Assembly: GCF_039555335.1 (NCBI RefSeq)
Contig: NC_092640.1
Span: forward strand, 40,840,295-40,904,294
DNA: 64,000 nucleotides
Direction of reading: 5' to 3'
DNA from: Amphiura filiformis
Lineage: Eukaryota; Echinodermata; Ophiuroidea; Amphilepidida; Amphiuridae
The number at the start of each line of letters is the position of its first letter. Positions within the stretch are counted from its first letter, which is position 1. Shown here piece after piece: positions 22,023-32,317 of the stretch. The translations under genes and the position numbers were made by a program. Under the pieces are notes generated by a model. That model saw only the letters and a program-made list of their open reading frames with translations, did no database searches and was not told where the DNA came from.

Positions 22023-23621
22023 CTGAAATAAAAGTTAATAGAATAAAGAAATATTATGTAGCGTAATCAGGATTGTAACTTAATGCTCTGCGTGCTAGTC
22101 ATGCGCTTCAACGCAAAAAGTTCAAGTTTTGAAATATTTTCTCAAAATATCAAGAGCTATCTTAAGAACTACTGAACCAATACTAGGCTTGTTTGTACTC
22201 ATTTTAATGCATTTTTCATGCTGATTCCAAATATGGTCATGAAAATTTACATTTCTGAAATTTTTGAATTTTTAAATTTTGTTTGAAACTGTCGTCTGCA
22301 GTCGACACCCGCATAAGTGCAATGTTGTACTTTTTTATGTTTCTGTGTTTTTTATTTTGATAAGATATCACACAAAAAAGAATTACAAAGCAATCATAAA
22401 AAAAAAATGTTGTACTTACGGGGTACAACCGTGACAGCTCCAGTATCCACGAATTAATTAAATGCATTCACAGTCCGTATAACAATTCTCCTTCTTTTCC
22501 TCTCCGTCGTTACACTCTGAAGAAAAAAATTTAAAAATTAGACAATTCTATACCAACTGACCAGCAGGGAACCAAAGGATATAGATCCAACATCATGCAG
22601 TTATTGTTATCTACATGTATGCACACAACACAGAGGCACTCACATAGGTAATTCTCGCTATTCGCAATAAGGGCGCCGCCAGCGGTTTGCGATGTATCAT
22701 GGGAAAAATCGTGATGTATCATGGGAAAAGGTCGACATCCAAGTCCGCGCAATACGAATATTACCATGCTATGACATAGGAACACGTGACAATATTTGTG
22801 ATGTGGTCGATATAACGGTATTACACGCAAATCGATAGAAAAAAAATTAATTGTGCACATTTCAAATCACATTATTAAGTATTATTGAGTATCGATTCGC
22901 GTGTAACACCTTTATTTTGACAAACTAAAAAAATATTGTCACGTGTTCCTATGTAATAGCATGGTAATATTCGTATTGCGCGGACTTGGATGTCGACCTT
23001 TTCCCATGATACATCACGATTTTTCCCATGATACATCGCAAACCGCTGGCGGCGCACTTATTGCGAATAGCGAGAATTGACCCGTACTAGTAGCTCTGTG
23101 CTGTGGGTATATGAGATGAACTAGTTAGCGTCATATATCAAAAAGTATAAAAGCTCTGATTTTAGTACTTTCTCTATGTTTCAATTACTTATTCCTTTCA
23201 AAATATCTGAATTTTTAATCCGGTACAAGCTTTAATAACGGGGGAGCATGCATTTGTATGACAAAGGAAGTATAAAAGCTCTGATTTTAGTACTTGCTCT
23301 ATGTTTCACTTACTTATTCCTTTCAAAATGTCTGAATTTTTAATCCGGTACAAGCTTTAATAACGACCTTTAGTCCCCGACATTGTCTTATGAACTCGCA
23401 TCCTCCTGGTAAAAAATCAATCTGGTGTGCTTATGAAATGCCTGTAATATTTTACTATAAGTTCTTTCTGAGAACTTGGGAAGCATTATATATGCACCCG
23501 GTATCAACTTACCGTCTCCGACTGGATCGTGTGTACTTATAGAGCGGCCCCCAAAACATGCACCCCGAACTGCTACAGCGATGGACAGCACAAGTAAAAC
23601 AATTTTGAAGTCAATCCTCAT
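21905..23621 (-). CDS. Putative small secreted cysteine-rich protein, three exons, in-frame stop in exon 2
   Basis: Exon 1 (23621-23513) starts MRIDFKIVLLVLSIAVAVRG, a clear signal peptide, then ACFGGRSISTHDPVGD. Exon 2 (22516-22420) reads ECNDGEEKKENCYTDCECI, then TAA, then LIRGYWSCHGCT in the same frame. Exon 3 (22022-21905) reads from MYPTSFDDDCERIFDEEACR to YAGVG and TAA. All splice sites are GT-AG with strong pyrimidine tracts. Phases 1 and 2 match, and the three exons total 324 nt, exactly 108 codons. The full frame would have ten cysteines after the signal; the TAA at 22458-22460 leaves 55 residues. I do not recognise the family. It could be a recent null allele, a base error or a short isoform. 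Confidence 0.6.
22420..22516 (-). CDS. Exon 2 with internal TAA
   Basis: Acceptor TTTTTTTCTTCAG, donor gtaagt. In-frame TAA at 22458-22460, followed by 12 more open codons to the donor. The other two frames also have stops, so no alternative frame rescues it. Confidence 0.6.
22650..23078. mobile_element. MITE, GCGCCGCCAGCGG family, copy 2
   Basis: Almost perfect foldback of about 429 bp in intron 1 of the minus-strand gene. Arms contain GCGCCGCCAGCGG, two ATGTATCATGGGAAAA copies each, and GGTCGACATCCAAGTCCGCG. The long, well-kept arms imply a young insertion. Confidence 0.8.
23144..23364. repeat. Two-copy tandem repeat, 125-bp period
   Basis: AGTATAAAAGCTCTGATTTT recurs 125 bases later, with most of the following 95 bases conserved. 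It lies in intron 1 of the minus-strand gene. Confidence 0.85.
23513..23621 (-). CDS. Exon 1: signal peptide
   Basis: ATG at 23621-23619 starts a hydrophobic signal with a likely cut after VRG or RGA. Donor gtaagt follows at 23512, leaving phase 1. A CTCTCTAG just upstream on the same strand could be the acceptor of a 5' leader intron. Confidence 0.65.
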
Positions 23622-23665
23622 ATTTGGTTTAAACTAGAGAGAAGAAAAGAATGTTAAACAATGTT

Positions 23666-24260
23666 AATCAATTTGTAAGCGCTCTTTAGCAAAGTCATAA
23701 ATAGTTCATTGAATTAACAACCGTTTGTCAAAACAGTCGAAAATAGTAACTTTTTGCACAAGATTTGCAATTTAAAGAGAATTGGAAATTGCTCATTCTA
23801 ATTAGGCTAGTACCGTATATGGACAATATTATGTGCTCTTTCATTTAATGACATAAAATTTGAAAAACACTTGAAGGTCTGTCTGCTTTTAAAACCTACA
23901 TTTGCTCAAAAATTGTGCTGGGATAGGTCGTTTTCAACAGATTTGCTATAAACAGTGAATTGCGTTATAATGAGAAAAAGAGGAGGGAAGTGTTAGCTTT
24001 CGTTCGATATAAAATTATTTCTGATTGGATGAAGGGAACACTTGAGATTCTGACAAAAACCAATCACAGAGGCCCATTTTCCAGCTAAAAGCTCACATAG
24101 TTCTTACGATGCTATGCACTCAACCACGTAGTGTAATCAAAGACTGTGTAGAGACAATTCACTGCTTGCTTGGAAAATCAGGTGTATCGTGATGGAAACT
24201 GTGCATAGATGGTTTATATAAGAGAATCGTATAGAAACGTTTCCATATGATATATAAACA
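23666..24260. repeat. Diverged copy of the 35.28-35.91 kb sequence
   Basis: CAATTTGTAAGCGCTCTTTA through TGTGCATAGATGGTTTATA follows the order of 35275-35905 with many substitutions. It is an older relative of the tandemly duplicated unit. Confidence 0.75.
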
Positions 24261-24498
24261 CGCTCAATGTACAATGATAGATTGGCTACTACGATGCCGC
24301 TCTTTTCAAAGTGGAGATTAGAATTGGTCGAGGTAAGATTGTCCGCTGAAATTCATGATGGCGCTGTTCAGGTGCCAGTAGCTTAAAAGTTCGACTGAAT
24401 TGGTCACAAAAATAATTTTTTGTTAAATGTCAGACTTTATACTTCAAAAAATCCATTCGAAACATAAATTTGTCCCAAAGGGTATAAAAACTAACGTA

Positions 24499-24808
24499 GG
24501 GCTGTGCAATAATTAGGTTATATGAGTCCCCCCCCCCCGGTGCCAATGGTGTGCCAAAATTGTTCCCTCTCCCGCTCTCGACCAGCCAAATTTGCCAATT
24601 TGCAAACTTTAAATAGCCTCCTAGATATATGATGCGAGCCGGAAATTTGGATGTTTCTGTAGTGTTTTTTTAAGCCATTTTAGAGCGTGTTATTCAAAAG
24701 ATGCCCCGTAAATGTGTGCCAAAAATTGCTCCTCCCCCGGCCTGCTAACACCCCCCCACCCCCCCCCATTTTACCCTCCATCCAGGCCTCATAATTATTG
24801 CACAGCGC
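24499..24808. mobile_element. MITE with C-rich interior
   Basis: Ends GGGCTGTGCAATAATTA and TAATTATTGCACAGCGC are inverted partners. The interior has poly-C tracts and repeated GTGCCAAAA-TTG-TCC segments. Confidence 0.7.
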
Positions 24809-24809
24809 C

Positions 24810-27590
24810 TTACTTTCTTGTATTTTCACATGTATTGCAATGGGATATTTATTTAGTGAGGTGCCCCCTTATAGTGATTATTATACATGTGTTGCCAGCC
24901 ATGGACCATAATTTTCTAAAACCACTGAGCATGAGTATTCAGCCATGCACTAGACAAAATCTGTAAATCATGTAGTATCACATTGGCCCTAGTAACGCGA
25001 CCTAGCTTGTAAACATAACATCTGCTGCGACCACATCCGCGTTCAAGTCTATGCTGAAGACTCATTTGTTTTCTTGAACTGTTCTCTTGTTATTTGACTT
25101 TTTGTGTATATTTTTGTAAGCGCCATGGTATCTTTGTGAATGGCGCCATAAATGCCTGTAAATGTAAATGTAAATGTAAACAAACAGTGAACATGGTTTG
25201 CAGCATGACATGGGGATACTTCCCATGCAAAAAAGATTATCAGTAGTAATACAGGAACACTGCACCTGGAATATTATGGAATTGTAAATTAATACTGTGA
25301 AATAGCAGAAAATGTGAGTACATGAAACTAAATTTGTGCAAATCTCATAACTCTATTTTGAGCCATTTGACCTGATATGCTGAGTTAAAATGAATGATTT
25401 TCAATGTTCCTTATAGCTGATTCATAGGCATGTGTTACCGAAAATGTTAAGCTTATTGTTTCAAATCAGGACGACCTATCTAAAGAATAAATAGAGGTAC
25501 ATTATTTCATTGGTTTGTTTGTTTGTAACACATATCCGAAATCGCAATGAAATCGGTGTTTCTCCCCGGCCCCATATTTTCCTGGCTTCTTTCCCAAAAC
25601 ACCTCATGCTCACTAAATTGAACACAAATTGAAACAGCTGCAAAGTACATTAAAGGGGCATTTCGTGATCCACAGCCTCATCCCCCCACTTTTCCCCAAA
25701 AAAGTTGAGATTTTTACACCACTGGATACCTCTGGCTACATAATGTTTATGTACCAAATATATTCTTGCAGATTAATTCGTTTAGCAAAAATATCGCCAA
25801 ATTTGATATCACAACGCATTGTCTATTTTGGAAATAAGCTTTTTTCGTGGATATCTACTGAAAAATGTCATAAAAAGAGGATGCTAGGATTACGAAATCC
25901 TCCTTTAAGGTATATGAGCTATGACGTTAACTATATTACAATAATAATCGACGTTCACAACTTGACGTCGAAACAACGTCATAATGATGTTACATTAACG
26001 TTCGGGAATAACGTTGTCACAACACGAATACGAGTTCACAGATTTACGTACTTACAACGTCCATATATTACGTTTGTACGACTTAATATAACTTTTAGAC
26101 AACGTTGTAATAGTCCAGGAGCAAGATCTCACAGGGGCCCTAAATAAGGAGTTGGTTCATCCCCCACTACATACAAGGTTTGACACCATAGGTAGTTAGT
26201 ATGGACCCTCTAGATCACTGCTAGGTAGGTAGTGGTCTCAAATTGTGGTATCACTTTCAATTGTTAGCTGGGATAGAACTCTCGGTGCCCGGTTAGGTAC
26301 CGATGACTCTTAACATCTCTCCCTGCAGATATAATAAATTATATCAAGCATAATAATGAAGAGTTGCATAGTGTTGTTTTTGTTTTCATTTAAATAAAAT
26401 GTACAAATGTTCAGGGTACGATAAAAGAGTAATATGTACCTCTTCGGGCACCGATAGCGCTATAGGACCAAAAAGATGTTGTGCCTTAAGGTATCGCGTA
26501 TTCACTACGATGGCGAATTGCGTGATATCGACAGTGTAAAAAAGCCATGTTTAATAAATGCGAGCTGCGCGCTAAGCATTCAGTAATTAAAAAATATGAG
26601 ATTCCTCCAGAGATAATTTCTTTGATAAGTATTAACTTCAGAACTTGCGTACTCCCGTGTCTTACCTGTAGCCTGTACGTCTTCACTGCTGTATTGGTTG
26701 ATGTTGAACAGTCTCAGTAAGGCGGAGTATGAGATTATGACACAGCTGTTTTGGTTGATGTTAAGTATTCTCAATCAGACCAAGTATGAGATCTACGACA
26801 CGATTTAGTTCTGCTTTTATACGTTTTTAGCCTTTACGTGAGTTCAGCGAACTGCATTCGCCATATGTAAGCTGGTAACATTTCCGTTTTAACATATAAG
26901 GTGTCCTTAGAACTGTCATGTGAAAGCGAATGTAATATCACAAATTGCGGATAAAATTGAAATCTTAATAACTTGATATCCAAACAGATGTCGATGTAAG
27001 TCACTTTTTTGTGGATTTGATGCGCTCTGTAGCCATGGCGCCTATGTTCAAGGGTATTAGGTTTGGTAGACAACGGTGGCCGATCATTTAAAGGGGGTGA
27101 CCCTATTGGTTTAGGATATGGATTGTCTTCAAACTTTCATACAATATCATGTACCATGTTGTATCATGTACATTAAACATTTTTCATTTATTTTATGATT
27201 TAAATGATTAAATTAAAAAAAACTGAGTTTTCATTCTTGTAGTTTTAATTAACTAATTAATTAATTAGTTAATTTTGTAGAGGGGACATTTTTTCTTATA
27301 TTTTTTCATGTTCCTCGTATCATGCTTGAGAAGATAAGGTCTTGTTTTGTATTTATTTCGCCCCTTATATATCTCTTTATTTTTGTTTTCAGCGTTTCAT
27401 TATTACAGCGCCCTCTATAACATGTTGGACGTAATTTATTTCCCGAGCCGCGCCAAAGTGTGTTTTTAGCTGTTATTGGCCCCGTTATAGAAAAAAAAAA
27501 GTGCACAAAATATATTTCCCAATGTAATGTATACATTTTCACATAAAAAAAATAATTTAGGAGTTAAAATGGATGTGAAAAAAAAAATAC
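24810..27590. other. Gene-free region with repeat fragments
   Basis: No exon supported. An ACGTT-rich patch at 25920-26110 resembles the AACGTTTT elements near 37.5 kb but keeps no clear ends. A degenerate two-copy repeat of about 75 bp lies at 26685-26805, and a 28-bp A/T-only palindrome at 27247-27274. Confidence 0.5.
25020..25176 (+). mobile_element. 3' end of an L2/CR1-type LINE
   Basis: Codes FKSMLKTHLF before a stop, the common L2-group C-terminus, then a short 3' leader (GGCGCCATAAATGCC) and a TGTAAA microsatellite tail. Everything 5' is missing. Confidence 0.6.
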
Positions 27591-27591
27591 C

Positions 27592-27656
27592 GAAATAACC
27601 CCACCGGGAATCGAACCGCGTGGCAGGCGAGAACTCTACCACTGAACCACAAAACC
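27592..27656 (-). pseudogene. tRNA-Gly(GCC)-like pseudogene
   Basis: The minus strand reads GTGGTTCAGTGGTAGAGTTC then TCGCCTGCCACGCGG, the D arm and GCC anticodon arm of animal tRNA-Gly. It jumps straight to TTCGATTCCCGG. About ten bases of variable loop and 5' T stem are missing, and the acceptor ends pair only by G-U. It is dead, or a SINE head. Confidence 0.75.
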
Positions 27657-27659
27657 ATT

Positions 27660-29300
27660 TGAACAAATACGGGAATATTCAAGTCAAATAATTGCAGTCT
27701 CTTCAGCAGCGTTGGTTCCGCTCTTTCCAGCCACGATATATACAAAGTCACACGTAGCATTATACAAATTATAATGAGGCGATTTACAGGGGTCATACCC
27801 CTGATTCCCAAAACGCCGTCTGATGGCGAAAATCCAGACCCTTTTCCCACGTGTTTATTACAGGTAAACGTAGCTCCTATATATCTGAGTGGGGCCCCCA
27901 GAGGCAAATAATAATATTTTAAACAATGGTGTGACGTCACGGCTTCTTTTTTTTTTATTTGGCCCTCAAACTCATAATAACAGTCCACTACAAGAATGAA
28001 CTGCAGAAATTCATACTTTAATAATCTATCTTCCTGTATAACCGGTTATTTGGGATAATTACCGTCCCGTTATCTTGCTCTTTGATGACAAAATCAGCGG
28101 GCCAAAAATACGTACCGAGGAAAAAATATGACAGGGCTCACCGATTTGGAGATTTGCTGGCTAGCGCCTAATGGCCGTTTCCTGGTGGGGTGGAATAGCG
28201 TCGAGACAGGAATTTAGAGTCATGCGGTAGCCGTGACCAGCAAGTTCAACGCGGCTGTGTACTCTAGACGTTGTTTCTTTTGCAAAATTGAGCTTTTTTG
28301 ATATGCATGATATACTTTGTGATGTTTTTTCATAAATACAAGAAAATCCAGATTTGTAAACCCCTAATGCACTATTTTACGGATTTGATTTCACAATTTC
28401 ACTCGTGTTTCCAATTTAAAAGGAAAGAAAATCTTTGTTGTACCAGCGGGGTACACGCCCGCAACAACGTTTTTGCGTTACGAAGTTGTGCCATTTGTAG
28501 ACCCTCCCTCGGGTCCATGGAGAACGACTGGTAATGTAGATTATATAACATTAAATAAACCCGTTACATGGTCCCTCCCAATCTGTACACAATTTCCCTT
28601 CCACTTCCCAGCATTTTGTGGGAATTCACTTTTACCGATCCTGTGTCCGAGACTGTGGGATAGTCTATGCAATTTGTTAACGCACAGATACGCTACGCAA
28701 ACGTGACGCTTATCTGCATTCCCGGCGCAACCTCTAGAAGCGCTACTTTCACAAAAACCTAGTGGTCAAATGGCTCCATTTTAGCTGATAGAATGTGTGT
28801 TTTTTTATTTAAATATCAAGTAATGAATGAAAAACGAGAGTTGCCGCATTCTCTTATGAGCTTCGATCAAAGTTCAAAATGTGACCACTTTAAACTTCAA
28901 CGGTCATTATTTCAATGTTCATTTTCTCGGTAAAATGACGATTTAGGTACACAATAACTCAACAAACAGCGTACTTCGGTTGTATTTATAAATGCGCTTT
29001 TATAAATACGCACGTGACCACCTCCGAGCTACAATAACAGCTTGTAGACAGTAGGTGTCGATGTGATCTTCTATATAGCGGGTCGTCTTCCTATACATTT
29101 GAATGCAAAGGCGGAACAACATGAGACTGGTGCAGCAAAGTTGTCTATTTTGTTCAACCTTGTGATTATATTGTAAACATTTCCGTTGTTGAATATTTTT
29201 TCCGTCGTTAAATACTTTCAAAATATTGTTTTAGATAACATGTATTACAACTTCGGAATCCCCATGTGTAATAATTTTGCTATTAAATTAATAACTATGA
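27660..29300. other. Gene-free region
   Basis: I see no supported gene, tRNA or transposon ends here. Open frames are short and lack splice or codon support. Confidence 0.45.
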
Positions 29301-29690
29301 AATTATTATAATCTGATCTACTGGACTTACGTTTTTTGTGAGTGGCAATATTTCACATCCTATCTCGGATGCATCATCAGGCCAACTGATGTTAAAGCGG
29401 CAAAAGTTCATTGACCTGTGAAGAGGATGTTACGTCACAGGTCGAAGATGAGCCCAACCTCTGAGAGATCTTCTTTATCGCTGAACAATAGGCCCCTGCC
29501 AAGTTGTGTCGTAGCCCGCCTCCCTCAGAGGTTGGGCTCATCTTCGACCTGTGACGTAACATCCTCTTCACAGGTCAACGAACTTTTGCCGCTTTAACAT
29601 CAGTTGGCCTGATGATGCTAGTCCAGTAGATCAGATTATAATAATTTCATAGTTATTTATACCTGGATGAATGATAATCTTCATAATCGT
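29300..29690. mobile_element. Foldback flank of the Penelope-like element, with hammerhead-like core
   Basis: Two inverted arms (about 29308-29455 and 29520-29660) share GAAGAGGATGTTACGTCACA and AACATCAGTTGGCCTGATGA. The left arm, read on the minus strand, contains CTGATGA, a stem GCATCC/GGATGT, GAAA, and later AAGTC. This order resembles a hammerhead ribozyme core. The right arm has lost the part between GATGATGC and AGTCC. It lies on the 3' side of the Penelope RT relic, same strand. Confidence 0.55.
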
Positions 29691-29929
29691 ATTAAATTAA
29701 TACTTAAATTTAATGATATTTATTTTCAGAGTTCCTATTCTTTTCTGTATAGTGGTCAATGCATGAGCATTTGGTTACGCTTGCTGGTCTTCGTATGTCG
29801 TGACAATGGGTCACATACGTATTTGTAAAAGCGCATTTATAAATATAACCGATACACACTGATAAATATAACGCTATGTATGGATTATTGTTATGTTTCC
29901 GATTAGAGCGCTGACATTGGAAAATGCAG

Positions 29930-30900
29930 CCTCAATACATTCTGATGTGCAATCGATCGGCAAGACCACTCAATTGGTTTGAGCGCCTAAAGTCAGGTGG
30001 GTAATAAAGAAGTGTACCCAAGCCTCCTTTATAGACTTCAGAAGTGGTTTGCTTACACATGCCATTATTGTGGTCACTTATTGATTCTAGCCTGTTGTGT
30101 AAAGCGTTAATATGCTGCCGGATCAGTGACAAATTTAAGGAACCCCTTTGTTCGAAACAATGGTACCACTTTTATGAATAGCCTGTCGGAAAATCAAATC
30201 GGCATCAAAGGAACAAAGCATTACGTGATATATTGCCGCTCCTTTCTATATCTAACCTCCTTGGATAAATACAGCATCTGTTAGGTAAGCAGTATAAATT
30301 TAATACAGATTCATGTAAAATACCTTATTTTGTCTTAAATACTCGGCTTTTAGCTGAACCACTAACAGGCTATGTTAGCACATCTATGACGATGACAAAT
30401 GTACCAAAAGCTGAATTTTGATGAATTGTACAATCGTCCGGATGAGCAAATCACTGAATGGGCATTTAAATACATTCAATAAGAGCATGAATGCAATCTA
30501 CCGCAACAGTTCGTCTCGTAACAAAATGCACTACAATCAAATATGTTGATGACAACTTTTAATTGAATGGACAGCACTGCGGCATGATTACGGTGAAGGA
30601 CGCGACTGCATTGAGCAGCACCCATAATGTCATCAATGTATCTCTTATAAAGAAGGGGTGTTCTAACGCCAAGATGTTTGAACAACCTTTCTTCAATGTA
30701 TCATAAAGTCAGACAGGCAATCGAAGGACCCATCTTGTAAGTTCCCATTGAAATACCTCTCAAGACTGAAGTAGTGGTCATTGAAATGAAAAGTGTTGTT
30801 GTTGAGCACAAGTTCAGTAAGCCGGAGGAGTGTATTCGTTGATATGGTAGGATCATTGCGTTTATCCAGGAAATTTTTGAGTGCTGTTTATTGGAAACAG
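29930..30900 (-). pseudogene. Penelope-like retroelement, decayed reverse transcriptase
   Basis: The minus strand from about 30886 reads LKNFLDKRNDP and TNTLLRLTELVLNNNTFHFN. After a frameshift it gives MGTYKMGPSIACL, then after a stop YIEERLFKHLGVRTPLLYKR and YIDDIMGAAQC. This is the Penelope RT arrangement (TLL-LTE-VL--N-F-F, MGTKMGPS-A, YKRYIDD). Frameshifts and stops make it inactive. From about 30600 down to 30484 another repeat interrupts it. I see no GIY-YIG domain. Confidence 0.75.
30484..30600. repeat. Repeat shared with 48690-48800
   Basis: Runs such as CAACAGTTCGTCTC and GTTGATGACAACTTTTAATT match 48700-48790 with few changes. It is embedded in the Penelope relic. Confidence 0.65.
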
Positions 30901-31179
30901 AGATTATGTTAGTTTTGAGTGAGATACAGTAGCTTGTAGTGGTATCATGTCATGTCATGTCATGTGTGCCTTAGGGATCGATATTTTTTGGTCAATATGG
31001 GTCTGGTTTAAATAAATCACGTAATTTGTATTTGGATAATTGTTTTTCTAAAATATAAAGCATTATGTTGTGATTGCCGGAGATATTCTTTGAAAAGGAA
31101 ATATTGCAAAAAAAGAACAGGAACAGGGAGAGAGGAAGATTCAAGGATAGCCACATATTGAAATTTATAATTGGTATTT

Positions 31180-31700
31180 ACTAGCGCATCAACGATAAAG
31201 GTTAACCGGATATTTCAAAACATTCAGTGTCTGGAGTAAATGTTTATGGAGCACCTAGTCAAACGTATTAGCCAAATCGAAACGAGCAACGGCAATATGT
31301 GCCAATCATGAATGGTGGTCAGAAGAGCATCTGTGGTTGAATAATTCCAAATTGACTCTCCGTGAGCAAATTGGTTTCCTACAAGAAGCGAAGAATGTTC
31401 TTGTGGATGCTCTTTTCCAGGAGTTTAAAAACAATAGGTTGAAGAGAGATGGGAGTTAGTTTTTGACAATATTCTTGTCATCAGATTTGAAAATCGGAAT
31501 GATGCGATAAACTTTCCACGGAGATGGCACAATACCTGAAGAAAGAGACAGATTGAAGATCTGAACGAGAGGGAAAAATGGGGGAGGGCAATTTTGGGCT
31601 TATATTAATGAGACTCCTTTCATATCAAGAGAAGTAAGTTTTCAAACCTTTTACTTGCATAATGTGGTGTCAGACATTGTCAGCGGAGTAGTCATATATT
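31180..31700 (-). pseudogene. LINE reverse-transcriptase fragment (CR1/L2-like)
   Basis: Minus strand reads LSLSSGIVPSPWKVYRIIPI then FKSDDKNIVKN and, after frameshifts, PISL-PIVFKLLEKSIHKN, the start of a non-LTR RT (G--P--WK---I-PIFK--D). A related fragment is at 62400-62540 and 63640-63790. Confidence 0.7.
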
Positions 31701-31883
31701 CATTATCAGACCCTGAGGACCAATAATGACCTTGCAATTTTCAGATGCAATTGGTGGTCTTTAAATCATCTCAATTTACAAATAAAAAATAAAATATCTA
31801 TGAGATGTACAGTGTACATTGTACATGTAGTATTTGCAATACTATATAAATATATATTATTATATATAAAATCTAGTTGTTGG

Positions 31884-31957
31884 TTTTCGTTTTTTTGTGT
31901 TTTTGTTTGTTTGTTTGTTTGTTTGTTTGTTTGTTTTTTTTTTTTTTTTTTTTTTCA
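31884..31957. repeat. (TTTG)n and poly-T
   Basis: About eight TTTG units, then about 30 T. Confidence 0.9.
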
Positions 31958-32217
31958 TTTTGCAGCATTTAAAGTTTACAGACGTCAAATAATTTGCCAA
32001 ACATTTTAATTAGCGATATTAAAATGTTATTACCGTGTATCAGATGTTTTCGCGCCACGTACTATCATTTACGTCATATAGTTCACACAGTGTGAAAGCA
32101 CTGTTACCTTTTACTGTCCGCCAGTGTTTACGGTGGTCTTAAAACTATCAGCAGGGGAAAAGTCAGTTAAGAGCAATTGATATCAACGAAGGACAAGAAA
32201 GAGTCAAACCTGTAACC

Positions 32218-32317
32218 ATGAATAAGCTTATTATCATCGCGGTCCTTACTGTCTTCATGACACAAACCGTGTTTGCGGCACCGGCAAAAGATAAACCCAA
32301 TAAAGGCGGGAATAAAG
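32218..32317 (+). CDS. VWC-like gene exon 1: signal peptide and linker
   Basis: ATG in context AACCATGAA, 33 codons plus one base, donor gtaagc at 32318. Confidence 0.75.

Noticed and set aside
25629-26147. 172-codon frame as a gene
   Set aside because: It runs across repeat sequence and an ACGTT-rich patch, with no recognisable domain, splice support or start context.
31842-31870. TATA-like run as the promoter of the VWC-like gene
   Set aside because: It is about 370 bases before the ATG in AT-rich repeat-like sequence; no supporting start-site evidence.
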